From: HGM05232 sp044433325
GTDB taxonomy: Bacteria; Bacteroidota; Bacteroidia; Bacteroidales; Muribaculaceae
Assembly: GCA_044433325.1 (NCBI GenBank)
Contig: JAWXTT010000140.1
Location: forward strand, 1 to 5,887
Reading direction: 5' to 3'
DNA length: 5,887 bases
Translations under genes and position numbers: made by a program
Notes under the pieces: generated by a model
The model's database searches: none
The model's input: only the letters and a program-made list of their open reading frames with translations
What the model was told of the DNA's origin: nothing
In this document: piece after piece, positions 1-5,887 of the stretch
Position numbering within the stretch: the stretch's first letter is position 1
Layout: each line of letters starts with the position of its first letter

Positions 1-59
1 GAAGTGCATTTAGAACCATTTTTTTTTTGTATTATATTGATATTTTTTTTAGAAAAAGT

Positions 60-91
60 TATGCATTTTTGTATAAAAATTAATATATTTG
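60..91 (+). promoter_or_regulatory. Candidate Bacteroidota-type promoter for the two-gene operon
   Basis: TATATTTG at 84-91 matches the Bacteroides -7 consensus TAnnTTTG exactly. A -33-like TATG lies at 60-63 (3 of 4 matches to TTTG), with a 20-nt spacer that suits this promoter class. Transcription would start around position 98 and give a leader of roughly 70-75 nt before the ATG at 172. The -33 match is weak and the region is so AT-rich that chance matches are likely, so the call is tentative. It is the only full match to the -7 consensus I found in the 171 bases upstream of the operon. Confidence 0.4.
65..80. repeat. Short inverted repeat inside the candidate promoter
   Basis: ATTTTT (65-70) and AAAAAT (75-80) are perfect inverted arms around GTAT. 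The repeat lies between the candidate -33 and -7 boxes, where a regulator could bind. Six-base AT-only arms are easily produced by chance in this composition, so a function is speculative. Confidence 0.25.
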
Positions 92-114
92 TCTCTGTAT
101 ATATAGACTTTAAG

Positions 115-157
115 TAAACACGATTATTTTAGAGAAAATAATTATATAAACACAATT
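115..157. promoter_or_regulatory. Leader element: direct repeat flanking a small hairpin
   Basis: TAAACACGATT (115-125) recurs as TAAACACAATT (147-157), with 10 of 11 identities and a 32-base offset. Between and partly overlapping them is a perfect 8-bp inverted repeat, ATTATTTT (123-130) and AAAATAAT (135-142), with an AGAG loop. The element would lie in the untranslated leader of the operon, ending 14 bases before the start codon. It could be an operator, a translation-control hairpin or an mRNA-stability element. It could also be chance in AT-rich DNA. No known riboswitch architecture was recognised. Confidence 0.3.
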
Positions 158-171
158 TAATCTTAAAAAGT

Positions 172-1083
172 ATGAGAAAAGTACTCTTAGCATTAGCTCT
201 TGGCTTCTGTTCTGTGGGCTATGCTCAACTATTGGAAGTTGCATCTATTGAGAAGATGGATGTTCCAGTTGAAGCAGGTGTAGGAAATTCTGTCATTAGT
301 CCTAATGGCGATTTCCTATTGATGACAACTCCGAATAAAAAGGGGTTGAAAAAGTATGATCTGGCTACAGGTCAAGTAGAAACTATCACTGAGGCTGCTG
401 GTGCAGGCTATGATGTGAAAATTTTGGACGATGGTCAAACTATCGTTTATCGTGAAACAGCTATCAATAGCAAAAAATTGAAGGAAACTACATTGAAATC
501 AAAGAATATGGTTTCAGGTGCAGAATCAACTTTGGTTAATGCTACACGTAATCTTCAAGCTGTAGTTGTTGATGGAAACTCTGTTTATGCAATTGATAAA
601 GGTGCTCTTAAAACTAAGAGTTTCTCTGGAGCAACTGTTTCAACAGATAAACCAGTTCTATCTATTGACAATGGTCAATTAATGATTACTAAGAATGGTA
701 AAACTGCTACATTCTCACCTAATGGAACAGAATATACTCGTTATATCTGGCCTTCAATTTCACCAGATGGAACTAAGGCTTTATATTATGTGGTTGGTTC
801 AGGTGCTTATATCTGTAACTTGGATAAGAGCGAAGTTACTAGATTAGGTGTTCTTCGCGCTCCTAAATGGTACAGCGATGATATCGTAGTAGGTATGTAT
901 GATATAGATGGTGAAGATGATACAGAAAAATCTTCTATTATGGCAGTTGCGGCTGATGCTTCAGTAGCGCAAACACTTACTGATGATTCAGTAATTGCTA
1001 TGTACCCATCAGTATCAGAAGATGGTAGCAAAATTGTATTTACTACCGTAGGTGGTGAAGTATATATTATTAACATTAAATAA
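172..1083 (+). CDS. Exported beta-propeller (PD40/TolB-like) protein
   Basis: This 303-aa protein begins with a clear Sec signal peptide: MRK, a hydrophobic core over residues 4-13, and a likely signal peptidase I site after GYA (18/19). Cys13 does not sit in a lipobox (LGFC has Phe at -1), so a lipoprotein is unlikely. The mature part carries PD40-type propeller repeats: ISPNGDFLLM near 42-51 with YDLATGQ at 62-68, a degenerate blade near 80-94, ISPDGTKALYY at 196-206, a divergent blade near 230-270, and VSEDGSKIVF at 281-290. No catalytic motif, transmembrane anchor or T9SS sorting domain is visible, so the protein is expected to be periplasmic. The start is set by the signal peptide and by an A-rich stretch (TTAAAAAGT) just before the ATG; there is no Shine-Dalgarno site. 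It lies 9 bases upstream of the amidase gene and is presumably co-transcribed with it. The propeller fold is well supported, but ligand and role are unknown; binding to protein or peptidoglycan is plausible. Confidence 0.85.
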   Translation: MRKVLLALALGFCSVGYAQLLEVASIEKMDVPVEAGVGNSVISPNGDFLLMTTPNKKGLKKYDLATGQVETITEAAGAGYDVKILDDGQTIVYRETAINSKKLKETTLKSKNMVSGAESTLVNATRNLQAVVVDGNSVYAIDKGALKTKSFSGATVSTDKPVLSIDNGQLMITKNGKTATFSPNGTEYTRYIWPSISPDGTKALYYVVGSGAYICNLDKSEVTRLGVLRAPKWYSDDIVVGMYDIDGEDDTEKSSIMAVAADASVAQTLTDDSVIAMYPSVSEDGSKIVFTTVGGEVYIINIK

Positions 1084-1092
1084 TTATAAGCC

Positions 1093-4000
1093 ATGAAGAA
1101 AATATTCTTATTTGCAGTAACAATGCTAATGGCATTTGCTGTTCAAGCATCAATATTAGATGATGTTCGTATATATATAAATCCTGGACATGGTAGTTGG
1201 GGTCCTAATGACCGTCCTATGGCTACTATTCCTTATCCAATGTTAGATGAAACAGGTCGCCCAGATACTTGTGGTTTCTATGAGTCAAACACTAACCTTT
1301 GGAAATCACTAGCTATGGCTCAAAAGCTAATAGATTTAGGTATGAATAGTGATAATATTATGCATTCACGTGTAAAGAATGGTCCATATCCTTATGTTTC
1401 AGGTGCTGAAGATCAATATCTATATAATAGAAATCTTTCAGAGATATGTGAAGAGGTAGATGCTAATAACATGGACTACTTTATCTCAATCCACTCAAAT
1501 GCGACAACAGATGGTTCAACAGCTAATTATCCACTATTACTATATCGCGGAAATGATGGAGGAGATGATTATGCTGAGGGTAGTTACGATATGGCTTATG
1601 AAATGTGGGACTACTTAAATGTTAATGGTATTGATGTTAAATCACACTATCAGACTGCTGGTACTACAAATATTCGTGGTGATATTAGCTTTTTCGGGAG
1701 CTCAAGTGACCGTGTAAGCTCAGATGGTACTGTTTACACTGGATACTATGGCGTTCTTAAACATGGTACTCCTGGTTATATTTCAGAGGGTTATTTCCAT
1801 ACTTACCAACCTGCTCGCCACCGTGGCTTGAATCAAGATTATTGCGCTCAAGAGGGTGTTCGTTATGCTCGTGGTGTAATTGCATACTATGAAGATACTG
1901 CTGATACTAAGGGCTATATCATGGGTACTATTAAGGACAAATATGAAAAAATGTCAGATAGCTACTTTACGTATGCAGTAGGCTCAATAGACCAATATTT
2001 GCCTATTAATGGTGCAACAGTAAATTTGTATAAAGGTGGTGAATTAATTGATACTTATACTTGTGACCAAAACTATAATGGAGTATTTGTATTCTCTAAT
2101 TTAGAACCTGCTGATGATTATTCATTAGATTATAGCTGCGAAGGTTATAATGCTACTGAGGATGAATATAAAGAAACTTTCTCAGTTTATGCTAATGAAA
2201 CAACATTCCCTATTGCTTATTTAGTGTCTGAAACTTATGTTGAGCCTGAAGCTCCTGAGTTTGTTTATGAAAATTATCCAAATCCTGAACAAGATGGTGA
2301 TATCGTTGCTGGTGATAAATATAATATGACTGAGGTTATCGCTAGTGCAGTTGCTTCTGATTTAGATGGTAAAACTATCCGTCGTTCAATCCTACGTAAT
2401 GGTGAATTATATGTATTAGCTGTTGATGATGAAGCAGCTCCATATTTATATGTAATTGATCCTGAAACAGGTGCTACTACTAAAACATTAAGTACAGAGG
2501 GTACTCAAGGTGAATATTATGCTTTAAGTGATATCGCTTTCACTGCTGATGATGTACTAATCGGTTGTAATATGGAAGAGTGTCAATTCTATCCAGAGGG
2601 TACTTTCCGTATCTATAAGTGGGATGATTTAGATGCTGACCCAATTGAATGGTTCACATCTCAAAAGAGTGGTAACTACTACAATGCTAATGTAGGTGTA
2701 TCTATGGCTGTAACTGGTGATTCTCAAAATTGTACTGTAATAACTTCTGCTAAAACTATTAGTGGTACTACTATGCGTATGTTATTTACAGATGTAGTTG
2801 ATGGTGTTAAATCTACTGAATATCGTAATCAAGATACTCCATATACAACTGGTGCTTGGGGTGAAGATTATAGTTTCGTAGTTTCTCCACGTGCTGATAA
2901 TAATATAATTATTGATGGTAGTGGTACTGCTCCTGTTGAATATACTATTAATCCATCTGACGCATCTCCAATGACTTACGTTGGTGAATTAAGTGCTGAA
3001 CTTCTATCGGTTGGTGGAAATGGTGCTACTTATTTCAAATATGGTGGTAGTGCTTTAATGGTTGCTCCAGAGGTTGATGCTGATGGTAATGTTATTGATG
3101 TTAAGTTATTTAATATTACTAATGGACTAGATGTTGCTACTGAAATTGCTATCGAAGGTATAGATGTTGCTGATGAAGTTGCTGTTTACTCAATGGCTGC
3201 TGCTGTTGTTGATAATGCTGATATTGATATTTATCTACAAAAAGATAGCAAAGTAAGCAAATACTCAACTAGTGGTATTGAACAACCTACTTCTTTAGGT
3301 GTAGCTGCTTATAATTTAGCTGTAACTAGTTCAGATGATGTATATACATTCACATTCAAGGCTAGTGATAGTGCTACTGCTTATAAATTAATTGTTTCGG
3401 ATGCTGATGGTGTTTCTACTACTATCGCAACTGGTGATGTGTTTATGGGTGACAACTCAGTGGCTGTTAATAAATCAGATTTACCTTATGCTGATGAATT
3501 AACTTGGTCTGTTGAGGTTACTAATGACAAGGTTACTCGCGTTACTAAATTAAATTCTGACGATGCTCAATACCAATATACTAGATTAGGTGGTATCGCT
3601 GTTGATAATAATCCTGAGTCTGATAAGTTTGGTCAATTCTATGTTACTAGTTACTATGATGGTTTCTATGCTTATGACATATATTGGAACAGAATTAATG
3701 AAGAAGTAGTTGATAGTGATTATCCATTTAATGCTCTATTCCGTATGGATGTTGCTGCTGATGGTAATGTTTATGCAGCTGAGTGGAATGATGCTAATGC
3801 TGGTGTATATCAATTTGATCCAGAAGAGATGACTACTAAGAATATCTTCGAGGTTAACCCTAACAAGGCTAGTTCAGGTCTATACACAACTGCTGATGGA
3901 GTACAAATTGCAGGTTCTTCTACATCTGTTTCCATAGTTGGTGAAGGTGAAAATATGTTGCTTTATACATTTGACGAGGATTACACTGCTAGTGATTTAG

Positions 4001-5034
4001 GTAAAGGTAACAATGTACTTGTATATGAAATGGGTACTGCTACTGATATTGATTTTGCTCCTGTTAAGGCTTATGCAGTTGCTTCTAAGATGTTAAATAC
4101 TAACTGTCATATTATAGCTAATGAAGATGGTGGTGTATGGGTTTCTCAAACTCGTTATGCTCCTAACAATACTTCAGATATCCCTTCATTTATTTATGTG
4201 GATGCTGATGGTACTGAACTTTATAACTCAGGTACATCTATTGCTACTGAATTAACTGGTACTTATGGTTCTGGTTTCAGTATCTCTCCTGATGGAAAAA
4301 CATTCGTTGTTAATAATTCAAGTGAATTTATATTCTTTGACATAACTTGGAGTGAAGGCGTTCCTACATTAACTTACAAATATTCATATTCTCATGACTT
4401 AGGTGCTAGTGTATATCAAATAGACTTTGACTATGCAGGTAATATGTATGCTGCAGGTACTAACGTAGGTATTTATGCTATCCCATCTGATGAAAATGTA
4501 GTAATGACAACTGCTAAAACTACTATCGCAGGTCAAGTTATGGAGATTGTTGCTCCTACTGAAGCTGCTATCGTTGACAATGGAGATGAAACAGTGACTC
4601 TTACTTGGACTGCTCCTGCTACTGATTTAGCTGTAACTTATAATCTATATATTGGTGAAGAGTTAGTTGTTAGTGAATTAGTATATGAAGAGGGTGATGA
4701 ACTATCTTATGTGTTTGATAAGTCTGAAAATGATGATACTATTTATGCTGTTTCTGCTACTTATCCTAATGGCGAGGAATCAGATAAGGCTACTACAACT
4801 ATTTCAGCTGTTGAATCAGTTGAGGTTGTTAAGATTGCTATCTATCCTAACCCAACAACAGGCGTTGTAAATATCGCTGCTGGTGAAGAGGTAGTTTCAG
4901 TTGATGTATATAGTGTAACTGGTGCCTTAGTTGGTAAATTCACTACTAGTAGTATTGATATTAGTGATTTAGCTGCTGGTACTTATTTCATTAAAGTTAA
5001 TGATAACGCTCCTGTTAGAGTTATTAAGAAATAA
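1093..5034 (+). CDS. T9SS-secreted multidomain N-acetylmuramoyl-L-alanine amidase
   Basis: This 1313-aa protein starts with a signal peptide (residues 1-19, likely cut after VQA). Residues about 24-268 form an Amidase_3-type zinc amidase, a family that cleaves the bond between N-acetylmuramic acid and L-alanine in peptidoglycan. His33 (NPGHG), Glu64 (FYESN) and His134 (SIHSNA) are the expected zinc ligands, and Glu232 (YISEGYFH) is the expected catalytic glutamate. Residues about 274-378 look like a carboxypeptidase-regulatory/CNA-B-like sandwich (NGATVNLYKGG, FSNLEPADDY). Residues about 408-735 and 826-1135 are two propeller-like regions (LYVIDPETG; FDYAGNMYAAG). An FN3-like stretch lies near 738-815 and a clearer FN3 near 1153-1238. 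Residues about 1242-1313 are a T9SS type A sorting domain. The mature chain is visibly rich in Asp and Glu. The start is fixed by the signal peptide, with no Shine-Dalgarno site. Homologues are sometimes labelled xanthan lyase; the conserved amidase residues argue against using that name. The enzyme class is well supported. Substrate (own, competitor or dietary peptidoglycan) and the exact domain edges are inferred. Confidence 0.88.
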   Translation: MKKIFLFAVTMLMAFAVQASILDDVRIYINPGHGSWGPNDRPMATIPYPMLDETGRPDTCGFYESNTNLWKSLAMAQKLIDLGMNSDNIMHSRVKNGPYPYVSGAEDQYLYNRNLSEICEEVDANNMDYFISIHSNATTDGSTANYPLLLYRGNDGGDDYAEGSYDMAYEMWDYLNVNGIDVKSHYQTAGTTNIRGDISFFGSSSDRVSSDGTVYTGYYGVLKHGTPGYISEGYFHTYQPARHRGLNQDYCAQEGVRYARGVIAYYEDTADTKGYIMGTIKDKYEKMSDSYFTYAVGSIDQYLPINGATVNLYKGGELIDTYTCDQNYNGVFVFSNLEPADDYSLDYSCEGYNATEDEYKETFSVYANETTFPIAYLVSETYVEPEAPEFVYENYPNPEQDGDIVAGDKYNMTEVIASAVASDLDGKTIRRSILRNGELYVLAVDDEAAPYLYVIDPETGATTKTLSTEGTQGEYYALSDIAFTADDVLIGCNMEECQFYPEGTFRIYKWDDLDADPIEWFTSQKSGNYYNANVGVSMAVTGDSQNCTVITSAKTISGTTMRMLFTDVVDGVKSTEYRNQDTPYTTGAWGEDYSFVVSPRADNNIIIDGSGTAPVEYTINPSDASPMTYVGELSAELLSVGGNGATYFKYGGSALMVAPEVDADGNVIDVKLFNITNGLDVATEIAIEGIDVADEVAVYSMAAAVVDNADIDIYLQKDSKVSKYSTSGIEQPTSLGVAAYNLAVTSSDDVYTFTFKASDSATAYKLIVSDADGVSTTIATGDVFMGDNSVAVNKSDLPYADELTWSVEVTNDKVTRVTKLNSDDAQYQYTRLGGIAVDNNPESDKFGQFYVTSYYDGFYAYDIYWNRINEEVVDSDYPFNALFRMDVAADGNVYAAEWNDANAGVYQFDPEEMTTKNIFEVNPNKASSGLYTTADGVQIAGSSTSVSIVGEGENMLLYTFDEDYTASDLGKGNNVLVYEMGTATDIDFAPVKAYAVASKMLNTNCHIIANEDGGVWVSQTRYAPNNTSDIPSFIYVDADGTELYNSGTSIATELTGTYGSGFSISPDGKTFVVNNSSEFIFFDITWSEGVPTLTYKYSYSHDLGASVYQIDFDYAGNMYAAGTNVGIYAIPSDENVVMTTAKTTIAGQVMEIVAPTEAAIVDNGDETVTLTWTAPATDLAVTYNLYIGEELVVSELVYEEGDELSYVFDKSENDDTIYAVSATYPNGEESDKATTTISAVESVEVVKIAIYPNPTTGVVNIAAGEEVVSVDVYSVTGALVGKFTTSSIDISDLAAGTYFIKVNDNAPVRVIKK
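1162..1896 (+). other. Amidase_3-like catalytic domain of the large protein
   Basis: Codons 24-268 encode the catalytic module, starting at the strand VRIYINPGHG. The order His33, Glu64, His134, Glu232 matches the zinc amidase family. The segment between the third zinc ligand and the catalytic glutamate is about 97 residues. It includes a Gly/Asp-rich loop (RGNDGGDDYAEGS) and an apparent loop near 197-215 (SFFGSSSDRVSSDG), which may be family-specific insertions shaping the substrate cleft. Boundaries are estimated from motif positions only. Confidence 0.75.
4816..5031 (+). other. T9SS type A C-terminal sorting domain
   Basis: Codons 1242-1313 encode the classic sorting-domain pattern: IYPNPTTGVVNI at 1250-1261, a VDVYSVTGALVGKF strand pair at 1270-1283, IDISDLAAGTYFIKV at 1288-1302, and a basic VIKK end. 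In known T9SS cargo this domain directs outer-membrane translocation and is then removed by the PorU sortase, often with attachment to anionic lipopolysaccharide. It directly follows an FN3-like domain, a common arrangement. The T9SS machinery itself is not encoded in this window. Confidence 0.9.
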
Positions 5035-5080
5035 CATTGAATAGGTGAATTCAACATTAGTTGATTTCTATAATATAATT

Positions 5081-5120
5081 GGGAGGCATTCTACATTGCA
5101 GTAGGGTGCCTCCCTTGTAA
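5081..5120 (+). terminator. Strong hairpin terminator between convergent genes
   Basis: GGGAGGCA (5081-5088) pairs perfectly with TGCCTCCC (5107-5114), and CTAC (5091-5094) pairs with GTAG (5101-5104) around an ATTGCA loop. The intervening TT (5089-5090) and GG (5105-5106) form two U-G wobbles in + strand RNA, giving a continuous 14-bp helix. In - strand RNA the same positions are A and C and would form an internal loop. Only a short, broken T-tract follows on the + side (TTGTAATAT), and AATTATATTATAG follows on the - side. It lies 46 bases after the amidase stop and 12 bases beyond the end of the antiporter gene, so it probably serves both, with the + transcript favoured. Confidence 0.75.
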
Positions 5121-5126
5121 TATCAT

Positions 5127-5887
5127 TTATTTCCCATTCTCCTCCCAGTTGAATGGTTCAAATGTTGAATCTGCCGCGCGCCAACTATCACGACGTTTAG
5201 CATATATAAAGAATGGGATAGAAACAATAACTAATACTCCTATAATCAATACGCTATACCATACGGTATTATTACCTGTGGAAATTTGTGTTGGTGGGAT
5301 AAAACTAAGTATAAAGGCTAATAATGAGCCCAATATACCTACACCAGCAATTAGCCAAATCTTGCAATTGCCTGTACCTCCAATACGATATTCACGTGTG
5401 GCATCTTTCATACTGTAACGTAATTTAATGGCTGCCGCAAACATTAGTATGTACATAATTAAATATAATAGTACGGTTAACTGTGAAAGTATCTGATAGA
5501 AACTCTGTACTGATGGCATAATTACGAATAACATACTTAGAAGAGTAACTACGCCTCCTTGAATATAAAGAATATTACGTTGTACACCTATCTTGTTAGT
5601 CTTTTGGAAAAAGTGTGGTAAGTAACCTGCACGTCCTACTGAGAAGATACCTTTAGATGGACCTGCTACCCATGTTAATACACCTGCTAATACCCCAAAA
5701 GCTAATGCTATTGCTATAATAGGTGATACCCAGCTCATATGGAAATAGCTAAGATAATTATCAAATCCTACTAATAAACTCTGTACTAAGTTTATCTCTT
5801 TAGCAGGAATAATAATTGCTACGGCATATGTACCTAGTACAAATATTAGGACCGTTGCCATTGCTCCAAGAAAAACGGCACGTGGGT
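5127..5887 (-). CDS. gadC: GadC-like glutamate/GABA antiporter, N-terminus outside window
   Basis: The frame is open to the right edge and the last complete codons read PRAVFLGAMATV, so the internal Met at 5861 is not the start. The visible 252 residues (stop TAA at 5129-5127) are the C-terminal half of an APC-superfamily permease, whose members are about 500 aa. Six hydrophobic helices, probably TM7-TM12, lie at about 4-26, 53-75, 104-124, 129-154, 176-197 and 209-229 of the fragment. Motifs resembling E. coli GadC from memory are VAGPSKG (73-79), FQKTNK (93-98), a short FIPPTQI loop after TM11, and a terminal TFEPFN that parallels TLEPIN. GadC exchanges external glutamate for internal GABA across the inner membrane and supports acid resistance. 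After TFEPFN only six residues remain, so the long C-terminal plug of E. coli GadC appears to be missing. Other amino-acid antiporters of the same family remain possible, because the substrate-binding TM1 and TM6 are not visible. Convergent orientation makes a functional link with the amidase unlikely. Confidence 0.78.
   Translation of the reverse strand, partial: PRAVFLGAMATVLIFVLGTYAVAIIIPAKEINLVQSLLVGFDNYLSYFHMSWVSPIIAIALAFGVLAGVLTWVAGPSKGIFSVGRAGYLPHFFQKTNKIGVQRNILYIQGGVVTLLSMLFVIMPSVQSFYQILSQLTVLLYLIMYILMFAAAIKLRYSMKDATREYRIGGTGNCKIWLIAGVGILGSLLAFILSFIPPTQISTGNNTVWYSVLIIGVLVIVSIPFFIYAKRRDSWRAADSTFEPFNWEENGK

Noticed and set aside
172..228. Lipoprotein signal at Cys13 of the propeller protein
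   Set aside because: LGFC has Phe just before Cys, which does not fit the lipobox, while GYA followed by Gln is a good signal peptidase I site.
807..1094. 95-aa open frame on the - strand within the propeller gene
   Set aside because: It is fully antisense to a gene with a good signal peptide and propeller repeats, and it has no recognisable domain or start context.
3073..4212. DADG repeats (residues 662-665, 770-773, 1037-1040) as calcium-binding EF-hand or dockerin loops
   Set aside because: The full DxDxDG loop with the downstream acidic residue and flanking helices is missing. These look like beta-turns between strands.
4685..4870. 61-aa Leu/Met-rich open frame in another frame of the amidase gene
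   Set aside because: Its Leu/Met-rich makeup comes from reading the biased codons of the FN3 and sorting-domain coding sequence out of frame. It has no start context of its own.
5037..5063. Small inverted repeats TTGAAT/ATTCAA (5037-5054) and TCAAC/GTTGA (5051-5064) after the amidase stop
   Set aside because: Stems of only 5-6 AT-rich pairs that are mutually exclusive; the 14-bp hairpin just downstream is the far better terminator.
5149..5418. 89-aa open frame on the + strand opposite the antiporter gene
   Set aside because: It is a shadow of a clearly coding transmembrane protein on the other strand, and no domain was recognised.
5859..5861. Met codon as a start for the antiporter gene
   Set aside because: The frame stays open upstream to the window edge and encodes PRAVFLGA in continuity with a GadC-like helix. 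A 244-aa start here would leave only half a transporter.
1..5887. Polysaccharide-utilisation locus, CRISPR array, insertion sequence or RNA gene
   Set aside because: No SusC/SusD-like genes, spaced repeats, transposase or tRNA/rRNA-like sequence were seen.

Overview
The window looks like a piece of a Bacteroidales chromosome (phylum Bacteroidota). The evidence is strongly AT-rich DNA, A-rich leaders instead of Shine-Dalgarno sites, a perfect match to the Bacteroides -7 box (TAnnTTTG), and a type IX secretion (T9SS) type A sorting domain at the C-terminus of the largest protein. Genus cannot be resolved by eye.

Layout. Positions 1-171 are an AT-rich upstream region with helically spaced T-tracts, a candidate promoter at about 60-91, and a leader holding a small hairpin flanked by a direct repeat. 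A two-gene operon follows on the + strand. The first gene (172-1083) encodes a 303-aa exported beta-propeller (PD40/TolB-like) protein. Nine bases later comes a 1313-aa protein (1093-5034) with a signal peptide, an N-terminal zinc amidase domain of the Amidase_3 (N-acetylmuramoyl-L-alanine amidase) type with all four expected active-site residues, a prealbumin/CNA-B-like domain, two propeller-like regions, FN3-like modules and a T9SS sorting domain. A 92-bp intergenic region (5035-5126) contains a strong hairpin that probably terminates transcription. The - strand gene (5127 to the right edge, N-terminus outside the window) is the C-terminal half of a GadC-like glutamate/GABA antiporter of the APC superfamily, transcribed convergently.

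How the genes may work together. The propeller protein and the amidase are almost certainly co-transcribed. The amidase should cross the inner membrane by Sec, cross the outer membrane by T9SS, and end up on the surface or outside the cell. The propeller protein has a Sec signal but no sorting domain, so it should stay in the periplasm that the amidase has to cross. This suggests, as inference only, that the small protein could chaperone, restrain or anchor the amidase. The antiporter appears functionally unrelated and would belong to an acid-resistance or amino-acid transport locus beyond the right edge. No mobile elements, CRISPR arrays or RNA genes were seen.
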